A stretch of 64,000 bases of DNA, from NCBI RefSeq assembly GCF_964275005.1, contig NC_092692.1:13957584-14021583 (forward strand), written 5' to 3'. How positions within the stretch are numbered: the first letter of the stretch is position 1; each line of letters opens with the position of its first letter. Shown piece by piece: positions 10,264 to 21,585 of the stretch. The notes below the pieces were generated by a model that made no database searches, was not told the origin of the DNA, and was given only the letters and a program-made list of their open reading frames with translations. A program made the position numbers and the translations under genes. Origin of the DNA: Diadema setosum (lineage: Eukaryota > Echinodermata > Echinoidea > Diadematoida > Diadematidae).

Positions 10264-12713
10264 AATCCAGCATGGGGCAATTTATGCTTTCTGTGGGCGA
10301 ATGCAGATATAATTGTTAGGTTAAGATCTGGGAGCTTTCAAGTTGAGTTAATTCAATCTTATTATTCTGCCATCCGATAACCATGAGTGATGTGCATAGC
10401 TAGATCCTCTGAACATGATGTTCCTACTTTCTTTAATGCTTTTCATTTTTGGGGAGATTCTTGCAATTGCAAATCATTTCTTTCTATCATAAAAAAAAAG
10501 ACTGGTAGGCGTCAGGAGAAAGTTGGAAGTGACATTTCTAGTGATGTTTCTTTAGTCTGTTTTCATACTCTGAACCTCCTTGTATGGCACAAAACAGGTT
10601 AATATACTGTATGTTGCCTGCTGTTTTCATAGAGTGAAATCTTTTGTATAAATAACAGAAGTCATCTTTTTGCTGTCCACTATTCATTAATTCAATTTTT
10701 TTCTCTTGAATTGTGATTGTGGCATAAAAGAGTGAAAAAGAGTAGTAAAATACATCATGATATTCCTTACCACCAAAATGTTGATTTCGTGGTGTATTCT
10801 CCAGAATGACTGTAGTATTTATACTTGTAGCAAACTACGTTTATTGGTGTTTGTACCTCTGATATCTCTTTAGTTTCTTATTTTCCAGCATATGAAGCCT
10901 AATTTTGTGATTTCCTTTTTTTTTTCAAGAAATGTCTAGCTACTACCAGCTGTATTATACTTGCCACACTTTCTATTCATTTCCTACATTTTATTATGGA
11001 GGGAGAGAAAATTTACCGATTATGTCAACTTCTTTTGATATCTTTTCCATTGTCCATATATTGTTGAAAGCAATAATTGAATGTATTTCAGTGAACCGTG
11101 TGTAGAGCAAGCATCAGTTTTTTGAGTACTTGTAGCTGGATAGCCTAATGATGGTACTTATATCATAATAGGCTTATGCGAAGTATTTTCCTTGTAAAAG
11201 AAATGCAAGTTGCAACCGGAACTTACCTGCACATGTTTGTGGTTGATGGGTGTCCCACATGAATCCTTGCATTAATTCTTGCTCATTCTTCTACAAACTT
11301 GTACATCTTTTGACACATGAACCTACCACTTTGTGCACCATGGTAGTAGGTTTTATAGTTCTAAGGTTTGGAAAGAGTTTGGTGATACATTCAAATGTGT
11401 GCATGTATTTTCCTCCTGATAAACCCAGTCAATAGCCACGTTCAAGTGGTCATGCTATCATCGATGTTGTGCACATTAGCTCGTAACTATGAGTTGCGCT
11501 TATACATGCTTGTTATTAATGAGAGGACTGGTAGTAATAGCTGTTTAAACATCAAGCTACACTTAATGATAAACTCAGGAAGTCCAGTGAGCAACAAGCA
11601 ATGATGCCCATTTCATGCGTACCTTGCACTTGCATGCAGGTGCACATTTAGGAATAGTAATGCAGCGCTCACAGGGGTAAAGCCAAACCATTAACTCAAA
11701 ATGTGTTGATAGGGACTCAATAACAACAACTATCAACTGGTTTGCATGCTAATCACAAGAATTTTTTTATGGTTAGGAGCGACAATCTAATTTTAAGGTA
11801 GCTAAACTGCGAGTACTGTTCTCACCGTCCCTTACTTCGAGTAGAGGCCCATGGGGTGTCACTATCATTGCTTGTAGCTTGCTACCAGTTAACTTCAATT
11901 GCTCTGTGCATACCAACAAATGTAGCAAATGTGTGTTTTGTCACCTGTTAATACATGTAATCAAAGCATCCTGTCTCAATACATTGGAATGTCAGATAGA
12001 TTTGAAGTTCATTAGGTCAGCTAAGCCTCCGTCAAACTTTTGGGTTGTCACGGGTAACCTTTGTTGCTGAACCTACAAGAGATCTGAATGCACTGTGAAT
12101 GTGATCTGTGCTGTACTGTGTTGTACAACAGCTTCCAATGTACCAAGTGGACAGCTGGCAAATGAAGTTAGCCATTATATATCTCATGTGGCTAACAAAA
12201 GCTCTTGAAGGGTTGATGAGTTTCTGTCATTCATTGAGGGGCTCTTTGTAATGTCATCAGGTACGTTTGTATGACATTTGTCTTTTACTGCTGATTTTAA
12301 CCTGTGCATATATACAGTGTATTGATATATTACCCAGAGTGTATGTGTGACCCATCACCATATTACCCCGATAAAGTTACAAATATCAAAGCTGAGGAAA
12401 CTGAAAAATTATTTTGGGGCAAAAAAAAAAAAGTGAGCAATTTGACATTAGTTCAGAAATTGAAAGTTTTACTGTGACTACCTTTTGTCTGAATTGCAAA
12501 GTTTACAAGTGTCTGGAATGTCAAAACAGATTGGTTTAGAGAAAGAAATGTGTGAATGTATTTTTAGTTTTGCTCTACTGCAGCAACACTGAAGATTTAG
12601 TTGTCTCATGACTGTGATTATTTGTTTGCCACCTTTCTCATTTTTTTAAGGTGGGTATTTGGAAAAAAAGTAGAACAAATTATATATAATAAAGCATGGA
12701 GTTTGACAAAGAA
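8383..12713. other. Long intergenic stretch, no gene seen
   Basis: No frame here shows coding character, splice sites in phase or recognisable motifs. Poly-T/A runs and one long (AC)n microsatellite at 10219-10261 are present. The direction and extent of any transcript are unknown. Confidence 0.45.
10219..10261. repeat. (AC)n microsatellite
   Basis: An uninterrupted AC repeat of about 21 units. Confidence 0.95.
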
Positions 12714-12960
12714 TGATATCGTCGCTGGGGTGACAAGACCTTGTATCTGAAGTTATGGTGAAAATAACTTTTTTGGATTAATGGTCAAATAATTGGTTAA
12801 GAGATGTCCTGTCCAAATCCTAACTGTCATACCCGGCTTGTCAAAGGAAAGGCTATCACATTTGCTATAGTGCTTTGGCCGCCATATTTTTTGGCTCTCC
12901 TGAACATTTGACATTTTGTAGATACGAGGTCTTGTCGCCCCAGCGACAGCGACGATATCA
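12714..12960. repeat. MITE with TGATATCGTCGCTGGGGTGA ends
   Basis: The left end is TGATATCGTCGCTGGGGTGA then CAAGACC. The right end is GGTCTTGTCGCCCCAGCGAC then AGCGACGATATCA. Allowing for a 6-bp AGCGAC duplication in the right arm, they are inverted repeats of about 27 bp, extending weakly to ..TTGTATCT / AGATACGA... The 190-bp interior is unique. Confidence 0.7.
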
Positions 12961-14382
12961 TAATCTCAAAATTGATATTAGCAGCTTTATCAAGGATTTA
13001 ATTGTGTCAATGGATCAGATTATGTGTAAATTCCTTCTTGCATATTACCAAAGTACATGTAAGTATATCCCTCCAAAATCTGTGTTATATAGGCCTATAC
13101 ATTTTACAAAACTCAGAGACAGAGAGAGAGAGAGAGAGAAATACAGTAGATGAGAGCGTGGTTGAAAGGGTTATTTTTCTACTCTGTGCTGTACTGTGCT
13201 GTTTGAACAATTCATTTTGGGCAAAAAGTTGAATTATATTGTTGTCATGTTGCACTGTGATGTCCGAGGTAAATATAAGTTTATTTTAAAACGTACCATA
13301 TCTTTAGAATCCTGGAACCCTGCCATGCTGACAGGGGTGAAGGCTCTACATAGTCTCGGTACTGCCAATGCGCAGAAAACTTCTGCGCATGCTGAAGAGC
13401 CCTGTCATGGATGCGCTGTGGGATTTCTCTGGAGCATTCTCGCTTTCGCTTCCAGTTGTCTTGCGTGTTTCCCAGTTCCAGTGCAATTCATTTCTAAAAT
13501 TCTAAATTTTACTGATTTCAGTCGCTTGAGTCATAGTTCGCTACTGCGAGGCTTCAATGTGATGGTCACATGATGAAAAGTGAAGAAATCTTCAACAAAA
13601 AGACCCCCGGATTAAAGACGGAAAGTAACCTGGATGTATTTGCAGCCAAAACCGGATGCAACTTTGTCCCCCGAGCTATCCCATAATGCATCTAAAACGC
13701 TGCTTGCTGCATGGCACCTAGGTATTGGTGATACCGAGAATTCCATAGTTCATAATGTGACATGGACCAGAAACAGTGTGGTACACTTTAAAATTACAGT
13801 TAAGCATAAGTCATTGTTGCATATTCTAAAGTTACAGAAAGTTTAATGTGTCATTGATGTTGTTCTGCTCAGTATTACATGAGAAAGTTTGTGTGTAAAT
13901 AGCATAAACAGTAAATTCCTAAACGAGATCACAAACTGCAATAATGTATGATTACAATGATGTATATAATTTTTTGATTTTTTTTTCTAGTTCTTGTAGT
14001 TTCTAGTTAAAGTAGTGTAAAGTAAGTATGTATACCACTGTAAAGTGTGTGTGTGTGTGCATGTAGCAGGGAGAATGCGATGTAATACAGATCATAATTA
14101 TATAATTACTTTAATGGGCCATCGTAGGAACAATGTACTGTAAGAAGCAACTTAAAGACCAACATACCGGTATTTGCTTACAGGAAGTTTCTACCTTTGG
14201 CTGACATGCTAGTGATAAACCGCAAGAAGTTGTAATTCTCTTCAGATAGAAACAGAATTCAAATCAAGAAGATTGCCACAAGTGAAGTAGTCGAGGTGAA
14301 AAGTTTGCATCCACTTTTATTTATTCATTTTGTTTGTAAAGTAGATCTTGATGTTCATCATTTTACAAGGGCAGAGCTATGC
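12961..14382. other. Intergenic, possible weak MITE
   Basis: No gene is supported. A GC-richer island at about 13320-13740 has weak inverted ends (TCTCGGTACTGCCAAT near 13353 against ATTGGTGATACCGAGA near 13742) and a GCGCAGAAAACTTCTGCGC hairpin near 13370. It may be an old MITE. A (GA)n run lies at 13121-13139. Confidence 0.4.
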
Positions 14383-15367
14383 TTCCTTGAATATGCAATG
14401 AAAGTTTGCTATAGTTTACTACATATATTTTACAGGCATATTTACAAAGTATCAAAGTTTTCACCTACAGTACAACTACCAATACAAGACTGTCAAATAG
14501 TTTAGTGAGGAACAAACCCCATGACATGCACATTACAACTGCGCTTTATACTCAATGTACTCTGTTGAGTTGAATCCATGGGAACAGTAAGCATCAAGTT
14601 TTGACAATTTTTTTACTCTTACATAATGTCAGACATTGATGATCGATGGAGCGCACACTAGATTTGTGAAGAGCTCAGATCAGTGCAGGATATGATTGAT
14701 GCAGAGTTGACTGTAATACATTAATTGTTTCCCAACTTTAATTCCCAACTTCTCGAGGGAGTAGATATCAGCTTGTACATGTATTGTTTTCTGACATATG
14801 CAGTAATGCCTTCCCCGTTTGCTGTACTTATATGCATTACTAGCATCATGGAGTCCTAGTATGAGAACCATTATATTCCTTGAATATGCAATGAAAGTTT
14901 GCTATAGTTTACTACATATATTTTACAGGCATATTTACAAAGTATCAAAGTTTTCACCTACAGTACAACTACCAATACAAGACTGTCAAATAGTTTAGTG
15001 AGGAACAAACCCCATGACATGCACATTACAACTGCGCTTTATACTCAATGTACTCTGTTGAGTTGAATCCATGGGAACAGTAAGCATCAAGTTTTGACAA
15101 TTTTTTTACTCTTACATAATGTCAGACATTGATGATCGATCGAGCGCACACTAGATTTGTGAAGAGCTCAGATCAGTGCAGGATATGATTGATGCAGAGT
15201 TGACTGTAATACATTAATTGTTTCCCAACTTTAATTCCCAACTTCTCGAGGGAGTAGATATCAGCTTGTACATGTATTGTTTTCTGACATATGCAGTAAT
15301 GCCTTCCCCGTTTGCTGTACTTATATGCATTACTAGCATCATGGAGTCCTAGTATGAGAACCATTAT
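14383..15367. repeat. Tandem duplication of a 493-bp segment
   Basis: Copy 1 (14383-14875) and copy 2 (14876-15367) are essentially identical, beginning TTCCTTGAATATGCAATG and ending GAGTCCTAGTATGAGAACCA TTAT. The difference I saw is GATCGATGGAGC at about 14641 against GATCGATCGAGC in copy 2. The near identity means a very recent event or an assembly artefact such as an uncollapsed allele. Confidence 0.9.
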
Positions 15368-16564
15368 GAAAAGAAATGAAAAATCTAAAATCCACTTATT
15401 TTTAGTGTGTGAACTGAGGTAGATACACATTCTGCATCAAGGTTCTTGAAGACTTAACTTACATTGTCGATACCTCTCCCTATTAGGCCACTGAGTGGAT
15501 TTCACATGTGCTTGCAAGGTGGTGATGACCTATATAGATTCACACCATCATGCACAGATTGTCACAACTCTATTTTTGTTATATGCCAGAATACAGTCTC
15601 TGTTGAAGAGTTTCTGATACATCCATCCATTATTGCATGCAGCCAGCTGTGTGGAAAAAGATATATTGCTATATGAAAAAGCAAGTTCTCTTCAAGTCTC
15701 CCTTTAAACACTGAGATGCATATTTGTGTATTACAAAATTTTATCAGAATTTATGTGAGTGTGTATAGGAAGGAAAGAAAAAAGAGATTGATAGCTATTT
15801 TTTACAAGGACAAAAAATGCACGGAAATGGAAATGGGATATAGTTTTATGTATGTGCTGCACTGTATTTTATGAGGTGGAAAGAGAACAAAGTTAACCGT
15901 TTAATTAGGATGCTTGCATCCCATTCGTGTCGTCTAAAGACTAATGGTGTGAATGTCGGGCATTATGTCATGTGATTGTATTTGTACAACAAAATATAAA
16001 TTTTAACAGGGAAAGCATCTATCCAAGATAGCTTTACCATGGAACAACTGTATCCACTTTTACTTTGTATGGAAATGCATTAAAACTTCCGTGCACAGAA
16101 AATTTATGAGTGCTTTGTTTTGTTATTGTTGTTGTGTTTTTTTTTTCTTTCATTTTAGAGTGTCTGGGCTCCTTTATAGCTTCGCTTTTTTAGTTTCAAG
16201 AGTGGACATAGAAAACCCTGAAACATGGGTTGGAGTTTTGGCTTGATGTCAGAACAAATCTTGACCCTTCAGCATCTGAATGTAGCGTAAATGAAAAGAA
16301 ATATCTTATTTAAAAAAAAAATAGTAATGTGATGAAAAGTCCAACTCTCAGGAAATAGTGAACTATGAAACAACATTCATGTATTGCATCGCAGCTTTTA
16401 GAAGATAGATGTAATTTTTTTTTTTTTTTTTTACATGATGAAACAATGCCATTGAAAATCCAGATGGGTAGAGTTTTTGTGTATGGTGTAGTCATGCGGT
16501 GAGTATTGAAGTACTCGTGTGCATGCTTAGTAGGTGGTGGTGTGGGGGATGAGTATTGTGTGTA

Positions 16565-16607
<43 letters not shown>

Positions 16608-16650
16608 CGGTTCTCGTTTGAAATAATCTGCTCCGTGCAAATATTAAAAG
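15368..16650. other. Intergenic, no gene seen
   Basis: AT-rich DNA without supported features apart from a (TG)n microsatellite at about 16568-16606 and a poly-T run near 16417-16432. Confidence 0.45.
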
Positions 16651-16803
16651 AATGGTATAATATTGGTTAATGTGAGGATTCAGGTTTTAACTTTTTGTGA
16701 GATATTTAGAAACCACTTCATGAAAATATTCCAGAGCATACAATTTAAGAAGACTTCAAAGTTTATTTGATGAAAATTGGTTTTGAAATGGCCGAGATAT
16801 TCA

Positions 16804-16866
<63 letters not shown>

Positions 16867-17175
16867 CGACACCAATAACAACAACAACCACCCAAAGTAA
16901 AACAAAGTGATCCTAATGAAAGGTGGGCCCCTCCTTTTTTAGGATCACTTTGTTTTGGATATCTCAGCCACTACTGTTTATTAGGATCGCTTTGTTTTGG
17001 ATGTCTCGGCCATTTCAAAACCAATTTTTATGAAATAAACTTTGAATTCCTCTTAGAATTATGTGCTCTTCCATGTTTCATAGGTTTCTAACTATCTCAA
17101 CAACAACAAAAAATCACCTTCAAAAATGTTGGAAACCTGAAACCCCCATCTCAACTGAAACTGCACCATCCTTTT
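16651..17175. repeat. Long foldback element with expanded CAA tract
   Basis: The two arms are inverted copies. AAAATTGGTTTTGAAATGGC then CGAGATAT at about 16775-16800 pairs with ATGTCTCGGCCATTTCAAAA then CCAATTTTTAT near 17000-17030. TTCAAAGTTTATTTGATG pairs with ATGAAATAAACTTTGAA, and GATTCAGGTTTTAACTTTTT pairs with AAATGTTGGAAACCTGAAAC. The centre holds (CAA)n at 16807-16887 and an AAAGTGATCCTAATG..TTAGGATCACTTTG hairpin. A related single arm lies at 18923-19077. Confidence 0.75.
16807..16887. repeat. (CAA)n microsatellite inside foldback
   Basis: About 20 pure CAA units followed by interrupted ones, present in one arm region only. It gives a meaningless poly-Cys frame on the minus strand. 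Confidence 0.95.
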
Positions 17176-17676
17176 AAAACTATTTTGACTTCCTAAAATC
17201 CTCTTCTCTGAGTGGCGCAGCATCATCCCTTGGCCTAATCCTGCCGCTCCCTGCCCCTAGGGGCTATACTCATCCACCGTTGTATCTATTCGTCCGCCAA
17301 GATCAGAGACCACATACATTCTAAACAATATAGTGTTAATTCACTTCACCTCCAGTCCCCCGCCTCTAGTTTCCCTTAGCATTTTATTGCTACGAGATGG
17401 TGATTCCTCTTTGGTCTTTTGCCGTAGTGACGTTTGTACCGCTTGGACGTGATACCACGGAGATTCAAGAGATGGAATTACAACAGTGTCATTTCCTTTG
17501 AACCCAAGTTTGATACCACCAAATAAGTAAATGAATAAATAAATGAATAAATACATGGTTGAATAAATAAAGAAACAAACAAATGAATAAATGATAAAAG
17601 TACAATGAATAAATAGATAAATGCATGTATTTGAAATTTGTGCAAAACTGAATCTGTCTCACAGCTATAGGAAGGC
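17176..17676. other. Intergenic with AATAAATG simple repeat
   Basis: A GAATAAAT-type low-complexity repeat occupies about 17521-17625. No gene is supported. Confidence 0.5.
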
Positions 17677-17818
17677 AATATTATATAGATGATGACTGGC
17701 GGGGGAGGGAACATACCGAATGTTCCACCCGAAGGGTTTGAAATAGCATTTCAAACCCTGAGGGTTGAACGTTTGGTACATGTTCCCGACAACAAGAGTC
17801 ATCATCTGTTATATTACA
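17677..17818. repeat. Palindromic MITE
   Basis: ATATAGATGATGACT at the left and GAGTCATCATCTGTTATAT at the right are inverted. Inside, ACCCGAAGGGTTTGAAAT is followed after three bases by ATTTCAAACCCTGAGGGTT, so the whole unit can fold into an imperfect hairpin. A further weak pair, ATGGGTTAGTCAAAT (about 17828) and GTTTGACTAACTCAT (about 18038), flanks the next 200 bp. Confidence 0.7.
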
Positions 17819-18922
17819 CAGTGATATATGGGTTAGTCAAATCTGCTTTTTCACATTGTACGGAATAGGCAAATTTATCCTATCGATTGCGTGAAAAATA
17901 TGATCATTCAATCGTTTGTCATTAGTTTTTTGTTACGTGAAAATGTTTTCCCATGGGAGAACATTACAAAAATGCGAACATAACCAATGTGCCTCCATCA
18001 CGTGACTGTGTTTAGCCAGTCACTTAGCGGTATTAATGTTTGACTAACTCATTTAATATTGATTTATGTTTCACGGTATAATGATAAGCCACTCTCTAAG
18101 GAAGATAATCATGTCTTCACGATGGTAATTACTTTTCTCAATCCCTACACAGATGAGTGGTTAATAGTATAAAAGACACAGGGATTGGCGAATAGAAATT
18201 GTTCAATTTGCTGAAATAAAAATCAAAATTACTCGACTAGGCACGTCTCGACACTAATGTGGCACTTGGATTTAGAAAGAACTATGTTTGAAGATTATAC
18301 CATATTAATTTCATTTGTCGCATTTAATCAGAAAAGTAATAAAATCGGCTTTCCGGGAGGGACAGTTTCAAACACTTCCTCAACATACAGCTCAGTTTTC
18401 CACTTGTGCACGCATTTCTTGACTTTTTTGTTTTAGGTGCTGTATCAGGCGAAATTTCATGAAATGAATAAACAACAAAATATACAAGACATTATGTTAG
18501 CGTTCAAAATGAATATCAAAGGCACAAATGCACCTGTAACATTCTTTTGTGCATCCATAGAAAACTGACAGGTGTTTGAATAATAGAGCCAGTTGGAACT
18601 CCAGCTCTTCAATCACATTATTGTAACACTTCCTTCTCATTAAGATAAATAGATAATAGATACGAACCGATGAAAAGGAATTAATGGAATGTTTGCCACA
18701 TTCCCGCACCTGTCCGTGATTGTGAGTTGTTGTTCCAACATTGTTCACATTATTTCAAGGCATGGCGCGATTATTTACACAGCAGGTGTAGCATGTAAAA
18801 TTAATCAAGGCAAGTACAGTCTTTTATAAGATGCGAAGTTATCTCAATAATACAAAGCAAGACGGGGTGAATTGTATTTCAGGAAGTCGTAAACGTCACA
18901 CACTACTTTGAAGAGATGGTAT
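17819..18922. other. Intergenic, no gene seen
   Basis: AT-rich unique DNA without a supported feature. Confidence 0.4.
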
Positions 18923-19077
18923 AACTTCGGTTGAGATGGAACTTCAGGTTCCCAACTTTTTTTTTTATGAGATAAATTAATGAGGAACCTCTTATGAAAT
19001 ATTAAAGAGAATACTCTAGAGATTCAAATTTTATTGGACGAAGATTCTCAACTAAAACTATACCATCCCTTTAAAAT
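18923..19077. repeat. Short relative of the 16.7-kb foldback family
   Basis: GTATAACTTCGGTTGAGATG then GAACTTCAGGTTCCCAAC at the left and TCTCAACTAAAACTATACCA at the right are inverted ends. The same terminal wording (GATGGT..AGTTGAGATG..CAGGTTT) occurs in the right arm of 16651-17175, so they belong to one family. Confidence 0.6.
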
Positions 19078-21585
19078 CCTTTGTGAATGATTATCGTTGT
19101 TTTAGTATACCAACTGAAGGTTCATGCAAGTTTCAAAGACATTGCAAGGTTGATCTGAACACCATCCTGTTAGTAAGGCTACTTAAAATGTACATTTTGC
19201 TTGAAGTGCAAAAATTCACGTCGATGATAATGCCAAGATTACAGGCAGTCACGAACATGGATTAGTGATCTACTTGCTTCACCCTTGATTTTAAAACACG
19301 ATTCGTGGACATTATGACGGATGTAACGAAGGTGGCGAGGCCCCTACTGCACAGATCCTTACTCCTGATGAGATTTTAACGTATTTCCGGTTAATTCATC
19401 CTATTATGTTAAAATCCTCCCACGTGGACTGTAGGATGAAAAGATTAAGGACTGATGTCTGTCGGAAATAGAGTATAATACTATGATTACAGATTACGTC
19501 TACGGTCGCAGACTTTTAAATCTCGCGTTCTATCAACAAGGGATTTATTTTTTCAGAAAACTGTATAATTTCTTCCTGACTCGGCATTTGAAATGCCACG
19601 TCTTTAACCATTATAATATACTTCATCTTGAGATAGAAGTATTTCATATCTTAAGGTGATGAACTATAATGACCCGCGCATGGTTAAATTCATCGTGATT
19701 GCGTGATTTTTTCTCTAAATTCGATTTTCAAGAAAAATTCCTATAGCTCGAAGACTTCTGAAAATTTCAGATTAAAATATTTGATTAATTTTAAGTTGTG
19801 ATAAACATACGCACGCACCCATATTATCATGACACATTAAAAAACGTCATCAAAGAATCTATATAGGGCCTAGTGTACGGTCATTAGTGGTTTAAAATCC
19901 AGATAAATGCACACACACACACACACACACACACACAAGCTGTGAGTGTAGTGCACAATATAGTAACTTCAAAAAAGAATCGGGGACATGATCTAATGTA
20001 TAAGGTCTTTCAGATTTAGCATTTTGCCTTCAAGCTTATACCAACCCACATCAATTCATTTCACTCTATTTGACATTTGGTCTATAGAGCTGTAACTGAT
20101 TTCTGTGAAGAAGTAGATAACTCTACAAAGAAATCACGCATTTAAAAGAGGATATTTAAGCATATGATAAAAAGTACTTGTGAATTCAACATAATTTAAT
20201 TATTCCGGTCACATTTTGAGCCTGATCTTATTCAGACTCCATACTGAATGATAATAATTACGTCGCTGATTTCTCGACCTCTTTACCCCCATGTATGTTC
20301 GGAAAAAAAGTAGTGTGAAATCTTTACCAAAGAAGCAGACACCAGGCTATTGTTTACATCTTCTTGTGATGATATTTCCTGTTATACAATCTATATAATA
20401 TAAACAAAATGCAGAAATACACGTACGACAAGGAAAACACAAACTATGAAATCTCAGTTACAAAATTAGAATATTATGTATATTTATTGTCGGAAAGACA
20501 ATTTAGATCTAGAGTAAATGTGCTAAATGGCTTATCAGGCACCCCCCCCCCCCCGCAGTCGTTAATCCTTCAATTAGTTGCATTCTCTTGTTGCAAGTAG
20601 ATATTATTTGCATTATTTGTGATTATTGACCATTTTGCAGTCTTCAGAGTAGGGTACGTGGAGATATGAATCCCTATGTTTCTTTCATTTTGGGGAAAAG
20701 TTATCCTTATTGGTTTGTTGAAGAGGCGAGTCCGTTAGATTTTGGTAATATCAGAGCGAATTATCCAATAGTGGTGGGTGGAGTGGAGAGCTTGCTGAGC
20801 GATGGGGTACTGGGCAGATTATTGGAGTCAGCTGGTCTCTCGAAAGGCAGTCTGGTCTTGCTCCTCTCTGCTCTAAAATGCGTAGGCCTATAGAAACCAT
20901 CCCTTCAGTGCTTGTAGTTTCCCGATGCTCAAATTATATTGTAGCACGTTGTCCACCGACATGTAGCTTCTTATTGGTGTTCCGGAATTGTTCCATACCT
21001 CACAGCTCTGTTCCATACTCCATACTGTTTTGACAGACTTGACGAATTTGTGGTGTCATTTGGCCCACCACTTATCATGCCGGCCTCTGTGCGGAAAGTA
21101 AAGGTGAAGATATGATACACATACGATACACATTGATTATGCGATATTCGTTTAGTGATTATATTATTCATGATGGATTAGGTGGTTTATCTTAAGGAAA
21201 AAATGACATGATCATTAATGGTTATGTAGAAATTACCTATTTATGAAAAGACATCTTATACATACGGAGTATGGTGTAACATTACTGCTTCAAGAGACCT
21301 TCGGTTTATTATGTTACCTTTCACAAGCTAGACCACCATATTGTATGAATAGATAAGTTTGTTAAAATACGATTAGATATGATATCGCAATTAGCATCTA
21401 GGCATGTGTTCGGTCATTAGAATCTCCAGAAGTCACGTGCAATCATTGTTTGCCAAATGTATGGTTTTCGCTAGCAGGAGAATAGAATGTTTAATCATTA
21501 ATTGCTTCTTGAACATTTTTATTGAATATCAAATAAGTCGAGCTTGTCACTGCCCGAAGCATGACTGTCATGGTGCGATAGTTAC
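19078..21585. other. Downstream flank of the minus-strand gene, no other gene seen
   Basis: No coding exon is supported. It contains (CA)n at about 19909-19936 and a poly-C run near 20544. The 3' UTR of the minus-strand gene should occupy its right edge; see the poly(A) signal entry. Confidence 0.45.
21518..21523 (-). promoter_or_regulatory. Candidate poly(A) signal of the 1245-residue gene
   Basis: The minus strand reads AATAAA here, 63 bases after the TAG stop at 21586-21588. Spacing and sequence fit a short 3' UTR, but no transcript evidence was available. Confidence 0.5.

Noticed and set aside
14680..15430. Two near-identical minus-strand frames
   Set aside because: The duplication explains the identity; the peptide has no family features.
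16680..16895. Poly-Cys frame
   Set aside because: Produced by (CAA)n on the opposite strand.
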